From NCBI RefSeq assembly GCF_004765815.2, contig NZ_SBIS02000008.1:1-64000 (forward strand): DNA of 64,000 nt, in the 5' to 3' direction. Within the stretch, counting starts at the first letter, position 1. Every line of letters begins with the position of its first letter. This stretch comes from Halorussus salinus (lineage in GTDB: Archaea; Halobacteriota; Halobacteria; Halobacteriales; Haladaptataceae). Position numbers and translations under genes: made by a program. Below are positions 18,097-26,684 of the stretch, piece by piece. The notes under the pieces were generated by a model. The model was given only the letters and a program-made list of their open reading frames with translations, ran no database searches and had not been told where the DNA came from.

Positions 18097-18201
18097 GCAC
18101 GACGATAGCCGACCTCCGGGGCTACGTCTTTCGTTCGACGGCGGACGGATTCGCCCGCTTCGACCCAAAGCTTATTCTGCGTCACTTCGCAGGTTGCCAC
18201 G

Positions 18202-18546
18202 ATGCCCTCCAACTACGACAGTCGCTCGCGCGGTAGACCGCTCGGTATCACGATACTCTGCCTCCTCGGGTTCCTCGGCGTCTTCTTCTCGTTCTTCGGG
18301 ATGCTCGGCGTCGTCGGTCGCGGCGGTCCCTACACCGTCGTCGGACTCGTGGGACTCGCGCTCGTCGTCGGGAAAGGCGTCGTCCTCGTCGGCCTCTGGT
18401 CGCTCCAAGAGTGGGGCTACAAGTGGGGCATTCGGCTCTACGCCCTCGCGGCGGTCCTCGACCTCGTGACCCTCAGCATCCTCTCGCTGATAATCGACGT
18501 ACTCATCGTCGCGTACATCGCCAGCAAGGCCGACCACTTCCGGTAA
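18202..18546 (+). CDS. Four-helix membrane protein, 114 aa
   Basis: The N-terminal polar segment (~11 residues) is followed by four hydrophobic helices with a Gly-rich second and third segment and a short charged C-terminus. No family named with confidence. A TATA-like AGCTTATTCT lies ~29 bp before the ATG, suggesting a leaderless single-gene transcript divergent from the SMR exporter. Confidence 0.7.
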   Translation: MPSNYDSRSRGRPLGITILCLLGFLGVFFSFFGMLGVVGRGGPYTVVGLVGLALVVGKGVVLVGLWSLQEWGYKWGIRLYALAAVLDLVTLSILSLIIDVLIVAYIASKADHFR

Positions 18547-18618
18547 CGCTCCCGCGGTCTCCTCGGTCCGCATCGTCGTTCACCTACTTTCATTACAGCC
18601 CTCGGCGTAATCGCGTGC

Positions 18619-19893
18619 ATGGGATTCTATCAGCGCGATTTCATGGAAGGCACGCGGGGCACGATGGGCGTCGATTGGGAGGAGCGCATCGACTTCCAGC
18701 GCATGCGCCGCGAGCGCAAGGAGCGCGCGCTCGAACGCTTGCAGGAGACCGAGATGGGGAGCATGCTCCTCATCAACGACCCGAACGTCCGGTACGTCAC
18801 CGGACTCGCCATGACCGGCGGGAGCGGGGCCGACCACTACACGCTCCTCACCGAAGACGGCGACGTGGTTCACTGGGACACGGCCGACCACGCGAGCAAT
18901 CAGCGGTTCAACTGCCCGTGGATTAGCGACATCCGGTACGCGGTCCCCGGCCTCGGCAACGTCCCGCGGGCTTCTGGCCGCGACTCGGCGCGCAACTGGC
19001 TGAAGGGTAAGATGGCCGACCTCGTGACCGAGGCGATGGAGGAGTACGGCGTCCACAAGGAACCGATGGGCATCGACGTGGGCAATCGGGCACTCGTCTC
19101 GGAGTTCGAGGAGCGCGGCGTGGACGTGCGACCCGGCGAGTGTGCGCAGGTCATGGAGGACGCCCGGAAGGTCAAGACCCGCGACGAAATCGAGTGCCTG
19201 CGACAGGTCGCGGCCATCTGCGAGGCCGGATTCCAGCGCATCAAAGAGACCGCCAAGCCCGGCATGCGCGAGTCCGAAATCTGGGGCGAGGCAACGAAGG
19301 AACTCTGGCGACTCGGCGCGATGGTCCAAGGCGGCTACGTCACCTCGGGGCCGAACACGTGGCCCAAGCATCAGGCCAACACGACCGACCGCGTCGTCCG
19401 GCCGGGCGACTTGGTGTACGCCGACTTCTACAACATCGGGTTCATGGGCTATCGCTCCTGTTACTACCGCACCTTCAGCGTGGGCGAACCCACGCAGGCC
19501 CAAAAGGACGCCTACGAGAAGGCCCGCGACGACCTCTACGACGTGCTGGAGCGCATCGAACCGGGAGCCACGACCGACGAAATCTGTCAGGGGTTCCCGG
19601 ACGAGGAGGGCGAACACATGGACTGGTACGACGCCGACGAGTTCTGGCAGATGACGACGAACCACTGGGCGCACGGTCTCGGCCTCCAACTCTACGAGGT
19701 GCCGCTCATCTGGCGCGGCCTCTCGCCCGACCACCCCATCGAAATCGAGGAGGGGATGACGATGGCCGTCGAGACGATGCAACCCGCGGAGAATCAGGGC
19801 GTCCGCGTCGAGGAGATGGTGGTCGTCCGCGAGAACGGCGTCGAGATTCTGAGCCAGTGGCCCGTCGAGGAGATAACGACCATCGACCACTGA
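18619..19893 (+). CDS. M24-family protein resembling DMSP lyase DddP, with altered metal site
   Basis: The 424-residue protein has a creatinase-like N-terminal domain and a pita-bread C-terminal domain. Its text is closer to DddP-type proteins than to prolidases: LLINDPNVRYVTG, KTRDEIECLR, YVTSGPNTWPKHQ, VRPGDLVYADF. Of the usual five metal ligands, Asp269, His352, Glu385 and Glu398 align, but the second Asp (GYxSD-x-TRTF in prolidases) is Cys281 in GYRSCYYRTF. Aminopeptidase activity is therefore doubtful; a lyase, a hydrolase of another substrate or a non-catalytic role is possible. TATA-like CATTACAG sits 25 bp before the ATG. Compare the intact M24 peptidase at 47601. Confidence 0.8.
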   Translation: MGFYQRDFMEGTRGTMGVDWEERIDFQRMRRERKERALERLQETEMGSMLLINDPNVRYVTGLAMTGGSGADHYTLLTEDGDVVHWDTADHASNQRFNCPWISDIRYAVPGLGNVPRASGRDSARNWLKGKMADLVTEAMEEYGVHKEPMGIDVGNRALVSEFEERGVDVRPGECAQVMEDARKVKTRDEIECLRQVAAICEAGFQRIKETAKPGMRESEIWGEATKELWRLGAMVQGGYVTSGPNTWPKHQANTTDRVVRPGDLVYADFYNIGFMGYRSCYYRTFSVGEPTQAQKDAYEKARDDLYDVLERIEPGATTDEICQGFPDEEGEHMDWYDADEFWQMTTNHWAHGLGLQLYEVPLIWRGLSPDHPIEIEEGMTMAVETMQPAENQGVRVEEMVVVRENGVEILSQWPVEEITTIDH

Positions 19894-19935
19894 GCGGTCG
19901 CGCCTCCGCTCTCGGTCGTCGGTGAGTCCGGTAGA

Positions 19936-20064
19936 CTACCATCCGCGGCGTTCGAGCCACTCGGCGAGGCGCATCTTGAGGCGAGCAATCGTTTTCGGCC
20001 CTGTGTAGACGTACGTCGGTTCGACCGACTTCCGCGTCTCGTCGCGTTCGGACGTTTTCTCCAT
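19936..20064 (-). CDS. 42-residue protein of duplicated module, copy 2
   Basis: ATG 20064 to TAG 19936. After an acidic/basic N-terminus the protein reads TYVYTGPKTIARLKMRLAEW and ends LERRGW, matching the 41-residue protein at 16754-16879 in length and motif order. It lies 22 bp downstream of its partner membrane gene. A TATA-like TTTATCAG inside that gap region (~20091-20098) sits ~30 bp before the ATG. Confidence 0.75.
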   Translation of the reverse strand: MEKTSERDETRKSVEPTYVYTGPKTIARLKMRLAEWLERRGW

Positions 20065-20086
20065 CGTTACGATACGTTAGACTATC

Positions 20087-20656
20087 TCAACTGATAAACG
20101 TTCGTACGGACGAAGCGACACTGGCTGTCTCGACCGGGTGACGAACGAACCCGAGGACGACCACCGTAACCGAAAGCGCCAGCAGCCCCCGACCTACGGC
20201 GAGGCCGAATCCGTTCAGATAGAGTACCTTCCGGTTCGTTCCCATTCCCTCTTCGTACTCGGCGACGAGTTCGAGATGGGCCATCTCCGAATCCTCGGCG
20301 TAGTCCACCGGAAGTTCCTTCAGCGACGACCCGACGAACAGATGAGTCGTTCCGTAGACGAAGAGACACGAAACGAGCGAACCGAGCAACGACCACGTTC
20401 CGACGACGCCATACACGCCGAGATTCGGAAATGGTGGCAGTCGGCTCCCGCCCGCGAGGAGACCCAACAGTACGAATGCGATTCGCGCAGACCGCACCGC
20501 TGCGTTGTCGAGCTTATTCACCTGTCGAAGTTGTTGGTTCGTCGTCGTCCGGGCTTCTGCTAAGAGGACTTGGAGCGCGGTCGCGTCACTCGACGCGTCC
20601 TTCGGTCGGTTTCTCTCGTTGGTCGGTGTCGATGAGGGCTTCGTCTGCTCGTCCAT
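20087..20656 (-). CDS. Membrane protein of duplicated module, copy 2 (189 aa)
   Basis: This is a paralogue of 16145-16690. It shares LL-x-EARTTTNQQL-x-Q-x-NK, D-x-x-AVR-x-x-RI-x-FVLLG-x-LAGG, GSLV---FVYGT--LF-G and a late NR-VLY-N segment before the C-terminal helix. Soluble N-terminus ~45 residues, then two helices, an acidic loop with EEGMGTNRKVLYLNG, one more helix and a short tail. It is oriented opposite to copy 1, so the two modules point away from the intervening genes differently, but gene order within the module is the same. Confidence 0.75.
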   Translation of the reverse strand: MDEQTKPSSTPTNERNRPKDASSDATALQVLLAEARTTTNQQLRQVNKLDNAAVRSARIAFVLLGLLAGGSRLPPFPNLGVYGVVGTWSLLGSLVSCLFVYGTTHLFVGSSLKELPVDYAEDSEMAHLELVAEYEEGMGTNRKVLYLNGFGLAVGRGLLALSVTVVVLGFVRHPVETASVASSVRTFIS

Positions 20657-20719
20657 GTCGTATCGGTCCGGGGATATTTCCCTGCGGTATCGGTGATAAA
20701 CCCTCGTGGCGGTCGTCGC

Positions 20720-21118
20720 CTACGCCACCGGCTCTTCGGTCCCGCTCGTCTGGCGACTCTTGAGGGCGCTCCCGATGGCACCGCCGACGGCACCGGGAAT
20801 CGCGTAGATGGCCACGACGAGGAGGTAGACGAGCGCGGCCCCGAGGCCGAAGATGCCCGCGAATATCGTGCCGAATATCAGGAAGACGACGCCGAGGACG
20901 AGCGCCCCGAGCGTCGTCGCCACGGCTCCGTTGAGCGCGCCGTTTCCGTAGTCGCCGCCAGCGACGTAGCCCGCCGCGAGACCCGCGAGGAGTCCGGCCA
21001 GTCCCTGCCCGACGACCGGAAGCGACTCCGACGTGAACGGAATCGCGACGCCGCCGAGTAGTCCGATGACGAAGCTCGTGACGATGCCGACCGCGACCGC
21101 GCGCCAGTCGATGTTCAT
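20720..21118 (-). CDS. DUF5518-like four-helix membrane protein, 132 aa
   Basis: The start chosen is ATG 21118 (MNIDWRAVAVGIVTSF); a TTG or ATG further out adds a short non-conserved stretch. Four Gly/Ala-rich hydrophobic segments with a GYVAGGDYGNGALNGA loop match the general pattern of haloarchaeal DUF5518 proteins, as I recall the family. Polar C-terminus. Function unknown. Confidence 0.65.
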   Translation of the reverse strand: MNIDWRAVAVGIVTSFVIGLLGGVAIPFTSESLPVVGQGLAGLLAGLAAGYVAGGDYGNGALNGAVATTLGALVLGVVFLIFGTIFAGIFGLGAALVYLLVVAIYAIPGAVGGAIGSALKSRQTSGTEEPVA

Positions 21119-21348
21119 GTCTCTGCGGTGGACGAGCAACTACGTAGTTATTTTTCCATTCCGACACGCTTATCGGATATTTCACCGCGAACGTTACGGA
21201 AATACCACCCGTACCTTTCAACTCTCTCTTCGGACACGTCCGGACCGGGCGGCAAAGAACCGACGGGCGGGACGGACCGATTCGACCGCTCGCCGCGAGG
21301 CGACGCACAACGAAGCATTAATAGTCGAAAAATTGGAAGCGGTCACCG

Positions 21349-21771
21349 ATGGCATCGAACCGCGGTCGTCGGACGGCGGCCGTCCTCCTGTCGCTCCTCT
21401 ACCCCGGTCTCGGCCACCTCTACGTTCGGTCGTGGCATCGGGCGCTGGGTTGGTATCTCGGCGGACTCGCCGGACTCGGTCTCCTCGTCGCGGCCACGCC
21501 GGGCGTCACCGCGGCGCTGATGGCCTCTCAGAGCATCGACGCAGCCGTGCGCGCGACCCGACACCTGCCGGTCGATGCTCTCGTCGGCGTCCTCGTCGGT
21601 TTGCGCCTCCTCGGGACGGCGGACGTGTGGTGGCTCCTCCGGCGGCGAGCGCGCGGGGCGGCCCCGATTCGCTGTGTCTCCTGTGCGCGAACGCGAGACT
21701 CCGCTCTCGACTTCTGTCCGTGGTGTCTGGACGCGACGGACCGAGACGCCACGACCTCGCGTTCGTCGTAG
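21349..21771 (+). CDS. Membrane protein with C-terminal zinc ribbon, 140 aa
   Basis: The N-terminal half has helices typical of TM2-like proteins (LLSLLYPGLGHLYVRSWHRA). The C-terminal ~35 residues hold two CxxC knuckles, CVSC and CPWC, a probable cytosolic zinc ribbon. A TATTAATAGTC-like element lies ~30 bp upstream of the ATG. This combination is common in haloarchaea and functionally uncharacterised. Confidence 0.7.
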   Translation: MASNRGRRTAAVLLSLLYPGLGHLYVRSWHRALGWYLGGLAGLGLLVAATPGVTAALMASQSIDAAVRATRHLPVDALVGVLVGLRLLGTADVWWLLRRRARGAAPIRCVSCARTRDSALDFCPWCLDATDRDATTSRSS

Positions 21772-21789
21772 CCCGCCCCTCGACTCCCG

Positions 21790-22167
21790 CTACGCCGACT
21801 CGTCCTCGGTAATCCCGTCGTCTTTCACGCTCGGCGCGCCGACGACCAGCATCCGACCGTCTTCCAGCGCCTCGAACTGCCGCCACGTCGCGGCCGGAAT
21901 CACGACCACCTCGTCCGCGCCGAGTTCGAAGGTCTCGCGCTCCTCGTCCTCGCTCTCGACGGTCACGACGAACTCTCCCGAGAGGACGTAGTAGAGTTCC
22001 TCTTGGGCCTCGTGGCGGTGCCAGTTGTTCGTCTCGCCCTCCTCGAACTCCCACACGCTCGGGCGCATCTCGTCGGGACGGAGTTGGTATCCGACCGCCT
22101 TCAGGTCGGGTTCGATGTCCTCCACGTCGCGGGTTTCGAGGTCGGCGAGGCTCGTCTTCTCGTACAT
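21790..22167 (-). CDS. Single-domain cupin protein, 125 aa
   Basis: The cupin motif 1 reads NNWHRHEAQEELYYVLSGE, with two His and a Glu as metal ligands. Motif 2 (ADEVVVIPAATWRQFEA) lacks the usual His, with Trp/Arg there, so the metal site may have three ligands. ATG 22167 is the first start with coding character. It may be a small-molecule isomerase or dioxygenase-like protein, or a sensor; substrate unknown. Confidence 0.78.
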   Translation of the reverse strand: MYEKTSLADLETRDVEDIEPDLKAVGYQLRPDEMRPSVWEFEEGETNNWHRHEAQEELYYVLSGEFVVTVESEDEERETFELGADEVVVIPAATWRQFEALEDGRMLVVGAPSVKDDGITEDESA

Positions 22168-22232
22168 ACGTCGGGGTTCGACGCGCGGCGGCAAAAGGGA
22201 GGTGGCGGCGACTCGGCCGTCGAGACGAGGAG

Positions 22233-22670
22233 CTACTCCGACTCCGCCTCGGGCGGCAGGACGGTCGAAATCCGGGCGTTCTCCTTCAGTCGAAGCCCGC
22301 CGGGTGCGACCGACAGCGGCACGCGGCCCAGTTCCGTCAGTTCCAGCGTGGGATGGAACGCCCCCAACTCGCGCACCGCGTCGCGGGTCTGGACCCTGAG
22401 CGGCCGGTCGGTCGAGAACGATTCGTTGTACTCCACGAGATACTGGCCGCCGTCCAAGTGCCACCACTGGTAATCGTCCTCGTCGTCGCGCCAGACCTTC
22501 TCGTGGGCCGCGCAGTTCGCGTGCCGGAGTTCGTCGCCGCCGAAGTCCACGCTTCCGGGCGTCTCGACGGTCAGGACTTCGCCGATGGTCAGGTCGAGGC
22601 CGCGGTCGGTGACTTGGGTCTCCTCGTGGAGGAGTCCCGAGACCAGCGTCGTGAGTTCGCTCGGTCGCAT
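22233..22670 (-). CDS. dUTPase/dCTP deaminase superfamily-like protein, 145 aa
   Basis: The all-beta sequence with VDFGGDELRHANC, GGQYLVEYNESF and LSVAPGGLRLKENARISTV resembles trimeric dUTPase / dCTP deaminase folds as annotated in haloarchaea, though I do not see the full set of five dUTPase motifs. ATG 22670 gives MRPSELTTLVSGLLHEE, which fits. It is followed in the same direction by the cupin gene and preceded by an HD hydrolase gene 40 bp away, hinting at nucleotide metabolism. Confidence 0.55.
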   Translation of the reverse strand: MRPSELTTLVSGLLHEETQVTDRGLDLTIGEVLTVETPGSVDFGGDELRHANCAAHEKVWRDDEDDYQWWHLDGGQYLVEYNESFSTDRPLRVQTRDAVRELGAFHPTLELTELGRVPLSVAPGGLRLKENARISTVLPPEAESE

Positions 22671-22710
22671 ACTCGCGGTGACGGTGCCCAGCCCCAAAAG
22701 CGTGCGCCGG

Positions 22711-23310
22711 TCAGTCGCTGGTCTGGGAGTACTCCTCGACCCACTCCTGTAGCGTGATTCCCATCGCGGACTGCGTGATGGCGTTGGAACTCGCGGAGTT
22801 GGCGCTCTTGACCAGTTCGGCTTCGAGGGTGCGCTTGGGGACCTCGCCGAGGAAGTGAGGAATCGCGCGCTGGACCGCCAGCGGACAGCCGACCTCGTGG
22901 GCCAGCGCGTACCCGGACAGCGAGTGAGGAATCTCGTCGCTGGCGTACCGCGGGTCGGGGTCCAGCAGTTTCTCGTCGTCCACGTACTCGACGTACTCGT
23001 AGCACTTGCCCACGTCGTGGAGGAGACACGCGGCCCGAATCACGTCGAGTTGGGGGTCCGCGCCGTGGAAGTCGCGCTGTTGCTCGGCGGAATCGACGGC
23101 GATGCGCGTGACTCCGCGGACGTGTTCGACGTTCGTGACCTCGTGGATGTTCCACGCGTAGGGGATGTCGGAGATATCCCGCCACCCGCCGCGTTCGAGG
23201 CCGAGAACCCACGCTTCGACCACCTGCTCGCGTAGCTCTGCGGAGTCGATGTCCTGTATCTCGGGGAACGCCTCGCGGACCTGTTCGCCGTAGTCGGGAC
23301 GGTCTGTCAT
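22711..23310 (-). CDS. HD-domain metal-dependent hydrolase, 199 aa
   Basis: HD-superfamily signature residues are present: HEVTNVEHVRGV supplies the first His ligands, ACLLHDVGK is the canonical HD box, HSLSGYALAHEVG and AIPHFL provide later His residues. Such proteins are phosphohydrolases acting on nucleotides or related phosphoesters. It heads a short minus-strand run with the dUTPase-like gene. Substrate not determinable. Confidence 0.85.
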   Translation of the reverse strand: MTDRPDYGEQVREAFPEIQDIDSAELREQVVEAWVLGLERGGWRDISDIPYAWNIHEVTNVEHVRGVTRIAVDSAEQQRDFHGADPQLDVIRAACLLHDVGKCYEYVEYVDDEKLLDPDPRYASDEIPHSLSGYALAHEVGCPLAVQRAIPHFLGEVPKRTLEAELVKSANSASSNAITQSAMGITLQEWVEEYSQTSD

Positions 23311-23763
23311 ACGTCTGTAATCCCTCGGCCGAACCGTAAGGCTTCGCGTCTCGGAAGCGGAGGCTCCTCGGTGGCCCGACGACTGACTCCGCTACGCGGT
23401 GACGCGATAGTTGACCTCGCCACCGCGGCGCGTGCGGGCGCGGCGGCTCGTTCGCCGCGTCCACCCGCGCGAGGGACGCGGCCGCGGATGCGGCCGCGAG
23501 GCTGGGGAGGCGTGAGGCTCGCGGCACGGACGCGGTGTGCTGTGCAGTGCGGTGCGGTCTGATTGGCATTGGCGATAGACTGCGCTACGTCTGCTGTGCT
23601 GTCACGGTTCGGTGCGGTCCCAGTTCGGTGGTGTGCTGTCGCGATACGATGCTGTGCCGCCGCGGTAGTTGCGCAGTGTCGGCAGTCGCTAACTTCGCTC
23701 GACTCACCGTCTCTCCGTCGCGGCCAGCAACCACTTCCCCGTCAGTCCCTACCTCCACACGCT
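23311..23763. repeat. Intergenic region holding copy B of the dispersed repeat
   Basis: The 453-bp gap has no credible gene. From ~23425 to ~23700 it carries GGCTGGGGAGGCGTGAGG (23500-23517), several GTGCTGT/GTGCGGT runs and GTCGGCAGTCGCTAAC (to ~23691), in the same order as copies A (5951-6125) and C (29329-29516). This copy is longer, with extra GTGCGGT-type sequence in the middle, and diverged at its left end. Confidence 0.6.
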
Positions 23764-24102
23764 ATGCAAACTGCATTCCACCTCACGAGCGGCGACGAGG
23801 AGCATCAAGACACCGTCCTCACCATCGCGGAAAATCTCTCGAACGACGAAACCATCGAGATGGACGACATCGCGGTCGTCGCGCAGGCGGAGGGCATCGA
23901 CCCGCTCACGGTCGGCGGTGCCCACAGCGGCACGGTCGAGTCACTCCTCGCCGACGGCATCGCGTTCAAGGCGTGTAGCAACACCCTCGACATGCTGGAC
24001 CTCGCCGAGGGCGACCTCGTGGAGGGCGTCGAGACCGTCTCCTCGGGCGCGAGCGAGTTGACTCGGTTGCAGGACGACGGCTACGCCTACCTGCGTCCCT
24101 AA
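23764..24102 (+). CDS. DsrE-family protein, 112 aa
   Basis: The fold pattern FHLTSGDEEHQDTVLTIAENL, then VVAQAEGIDPLTVG, FKACSNTLDMLDL and a C-terminal SGASELTRLQDDGYAYLRP matches DsrE/DsrF-like proteins involved in sulfur relay or tRNA thiolation. The Cys in FKACSNTL is where DsrE proteins carry their active Cys. The ATG at 23764 begins the first beta strand. No partner Dsr/Tus genes are adjacent. Confidence 0.8.
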   Translation: MQTAFHLTSGDEEHQDTVLTIAENLSNDETIEMDDIAVVAQAEGIDPLTVGGAHSGTVESLLADGIAFKACSNTLDMLDLAEGDLVEGVETVSSGASELTRLQDDGYAYLRP

Positions 24103-24187
24103 CTGTCTCTTTCTTTTGGCACTCTATAGCTATTCTTCGAGTGACTATACATTTCTCTTGCGCGTCGGTAATCACTTCTCGGGTGGG

Positions 24188-24664
24188 CTACCCCTGCGTC
24201 GTCCCGCACTCGGTGCAGGTCAACTCGAAGCCGCCCTCAACGAACGCCATGTCGTGGGTCCGCTCGTCTTCGCACTCCGGGCAGTAGGCCCGCGACTGGA
24301 GTTCGTCCCAGTCGTGCATCGCGCCGGGCGCGCCGAGCGCCCAGCCTTCGACGGTCTCGTCGTCGTCGTTGTACCCTTTCTGGAACTCGCCGGGCGGGAA
24401 CCGAATCAACTCGCCCGACTCGACGACCACCTCGTCGCGGTCCAGTCCGACCTCGAACGTCGCGGTCCCCGACTCGACGTAGAAGACCTCCTCTTGGTCG
24501 TTGTGGCGGTGGAGGCCGCCGGAGAACGACTCGCCGCTCTCCAACTCGAAGTAGTTCATCGCGAAGTGGTCGGTGCCGAGGACGCGCGAGACCGGCTTGC
24601 GAACGCTGTGGACTTTCATCGGATTTCGTTCGTTGTCCACCGCGTCGATGGCGACTTTCTCCAT
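24188..24664 (-). CDS. Cupin fused to a C-terminal zinc ribbon, 158 aa
   Basis: Residues ~35-110 form a cupin with motif 1 GGLHRHNDQEEVFYVESG and motif 2 GELIRFPPGEFQKGYN (no second His). Residues ~128-158 form a zinc ribbon with CPEC and CTEC knuckles. The ATG at 24664 is the first start with coding character. The ribbon suggests a nucleic-acid or protein contact not found in plain cupins. Same strand as the 38-residue membrane protein upstream. Confidence 0.78.
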   Translation of the reverse strand: MEKVAIDAVDNERNPMKVHSVRKPVSRVLGTDHFAMNYFELESGESFSGGLHRHNDQEEVFYVESGTATFEVGLDRDEVVVESGELIRFPPGEFQKGYNDDDETVEGWALGAPGAMHDWDELQSRAYCPECEDERTHDMAFVEGGFELTCTECGTTQG

Positions 24665-24710
24665 GTTCGCAACTGGGCCGACGCTCGGAAAAGGGTGTTC
24701 GAACCGGGCG

Positions 24711-24827
24711 TCAGTTTCCGAAGATTCCGGCCAGTAGGACGAGGAGAACGAGGGCGACGAACAGCACGACGCCAGCGAGGAAGACCAGTCTGACGATTCG
24801 GGGGAACACGTCGAGGTCGGCGACCAT
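24711..24827 (-). CDS. 38-residue single-helix membrane protein
   Basis: ATG 24827 to TGA 24711. The first 12 residues are polar (MVADLDVFPRIVR) and are followed by a hydrophobic helix to the end (LAGIFGN). Located 46 bp upstream of the cupin/ribbon gene on the same strand. Unrecognised; the call rests on coherent membrane-protein composition only. Confidence 0.5.
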   Translation of the reverse strand: MVADLDVFPRIVRLVFLAGVVLFVALVLLVLLAGIFGN

Positions 24828-24987
24828 GGGGTGGCTGTTCTGGTCCAGACGTAGACATGAAGCCTCCGGAACGAAAACGGTCGGATGCTCACATCGCGCG
24901 GTCGGGAACGCTTAAAGCCACGCCACGCTCGCAGAGCCAGCGACCGACGACTTCGTTTTAGGTGGGTTCCCCGACACCTCGAACTCG

Positions 24988-25659
24988 ATGCCATCCACAC
25001 GAACGTCGCTCTCGAAGGCCGCGGAGATACCGCCGCCGACCGCGCTCGGACTCGTCGTCTCGCTCCTCGCGCTGCCGGGATTCGCGTGGGCGACGACCGC
25101 GTTCGACCTCGCTCTCTCGCCGGTCGTCTTCGTCGCCGTCCAGTGGGCCGTCGCGCTCGTCGTCGTCGCGCTCGCGGTCGGCGTCGAGAACCGGTCGCTC
25201 GCCTCGGTCGGGTTCCGGCGGCCGGAACGAACGGACGCGCTCGCGTTCGCCGGTACGGTGGTCGCCGCGATGGTCGTGTTCGCGGCGACCGACCCGCTCG
25301 TCGGGGCGCTCGGTCTCCCGATTCGGGACGACGCGGGGACGCTCTCGGCGGGGATCGGTCTCTCGGTCGCACTCGCTCGCGCTGTCACGACCGGCGTCGT
25401 CGAAGAAATCCTCTTCCGGGGCTACCCCGTCGAGCGACTGCTCGATTTCACCGACAGTCCGCTCCTCGCGGGCGGTACGACGTGGGGCGTCTTCACCACC
25501 GCCCACGCCGTCGTCTGGCCGCTCGGAAACCTCGTCCAGATTTCGGCCGTCGCGGCGGTGTTCACCGCGGTCTACCTCCGCCGTCGGACGCTGGTGCCCG
25601 TGGTCGGCGCGCACGTCGCGGTCTGGACGCTCTCGGTCCTCGGGCAGTTCTACGGGTGA
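24988..25659 (+). CDS. CPBP-family intramembrane metalloprotease
   Basis: Six to seven hydrophobic helices carry the CPBP/Rce1 motifs: EEILFRG (motif 1, EExxxR), FTTAH (motif 2, FxxxH) and a final HVAVW where the usual Asn of HxxxN is replaced by Trp. Family members cleave within membranes or act as immunity/processing factors. TATA-like GTTTTAGG lies ~30 bp before the ATG. Divergent from the 38-residue gene. Confidence 0.85.
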   Translation: MPSTRTSLSKAAEIPPPTALGLVVSLLALPGFAWATTAFDLALSPVVFVAVQWAVALVVVALAVGVENRSLASVGFRRPERTDALAFAGTVVAAMVVFAATDPLVGALGLPIRDDAGTLSAGIGLSVALARAVTTGVVEEILFRGYPVERLLDFTDSPLLAGGTTWGVFTTAHAVVWPLGNLVQISAVAAVFTAVYLRRRTLVPVVGAHVAVWTLSVLGQFYG

Positions 25660-25715
25660 GTGGCACGAACGGGTGCAAGCAGGCGCGAACGAGCGACCGC
25701 GATTCGGGTCCCGCG

Positions 25716-26684
25716 CTACTCCAGCGGCTCCAGTCCCTCCTCGGCGCGGAGGGCGTCGATGTACTCCCGGAAGCCCGTTTCGAGGTCGTACTCCGGGTCG
25801 TAGCCCAAATCTTCCTGCGCGTCGGTCATGTCGAGTTTCTGGGTCCACGGGAGTTCGCCCTCGTCGCTGACCTCGATTTCGGCGTCTGGCATAATCGAGC
25901 GCACCGCCTCGGCGGCCTCCCGAATCGTGGCGACCTCGCCACGGACGTTGTAGATGCGCTGGCTCAGGTCCTCCTCGGGTGCGAACGCCGCCTTCCGGAA
26001 GGCTTGGGCGATGTCCTTGACGTACTGCCAGTCGATAACTTGGTCGCCGTACTCGACGGAGAACGGTTCGCCGACCGCTGGCTTCTCCACGATGTCCGCG
26101 AGGAACGCCGACCCGCCGGTCTCGCGGTAGGGGCCGTAGGCGACTGTCGGGCGCAGACCGACGTGAGAGATGTCGTGGTCCTCGAAGTAGACTTTCGCCT
26201 GATGCTCGTTGTACTCCTTGGTCGCGCCGTAGAGCGTGTCGGGGTAGACGAGGTCCTCCTCGTCCACCCACTCGTCGTCGTAGTTCGCGGGCGGGGCGTA
26301 GACCGCCGCCGAGGAGGCCCACGCCACGCGCTCGACTTGCTCGTCTAACGTCCGGGCGGCCTCGAAGACGTTGTTCGTGCCCATGACGTTGACCTCCGCG
26401 GCCCCGCGGGGGTTGTCCCGCGCGAGGTTCGTCAGGAGCGCGGCGAGGTGGACGATGCGGGTCGCGCCCGACTCCTTCACGGCCCGAATCACGCTCGTCG
26501 GGTCGGTGATGTCGCCGCGCGTGACTTCCACGTCGTCGGCGACGCCCAGTTTCTCCAGAATCCGGGTGTCGGTCGAGAGGTCGTAGGCCACTACGTCGTG
26601 GCCCGCTTCCGCGAGGTCCTGTGCGACGTACGAGCCGATGAAGCCGGTGCCGCCCGTGACGAGTACCGTCTCTGAGTCTGCCAT
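25716..26684 (-). CDS. NAD-dependent epimerase/dehydratase (extended SDR)
   Basis: The Rossmann motif GGTGFIG sits at residues ~9-15. The catalytic YxxxK is YGATK, with upstream Ser in WASSAAVY. Length (322 residues from ATG 26684) is typical of UDP-sugar 4-epimerase-like extended SDRs. An N-terminal extension of three residues (MRA) is possible but poor. No glycosyltransferase cluster adjoins, so the sugar substrate is unknown. Confidence 0.88.
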   Translation of the reverse strand: MADSETVLVTGGTGFIGSYVAQDLAEAGHDVVAYDLSTDTRILEKLGVADDVEVTRGDITDPTSVIRAVKESGATRIVHLAALLTNLARDNPRGAAEVNVMGTNNVFEAARTLDEQVERVAWASSAAVYAPPANYDDEWVDEEDLVYPDTLYGATKEYNEHQAKVYFEDHDISHVGLRPTVAYGPYRETGGSAFLADIVEKPAVGEPFSVEYGDQVIDWQYVKDIAQAFRKAAFAPEEDLSQRIYNVRGEVATIREAAEAVRSIMPDAEIEVSDEGELPWTQKLDMTDAQEDLGYDPEYDLETGFREYIDALRAEEGLEPLE

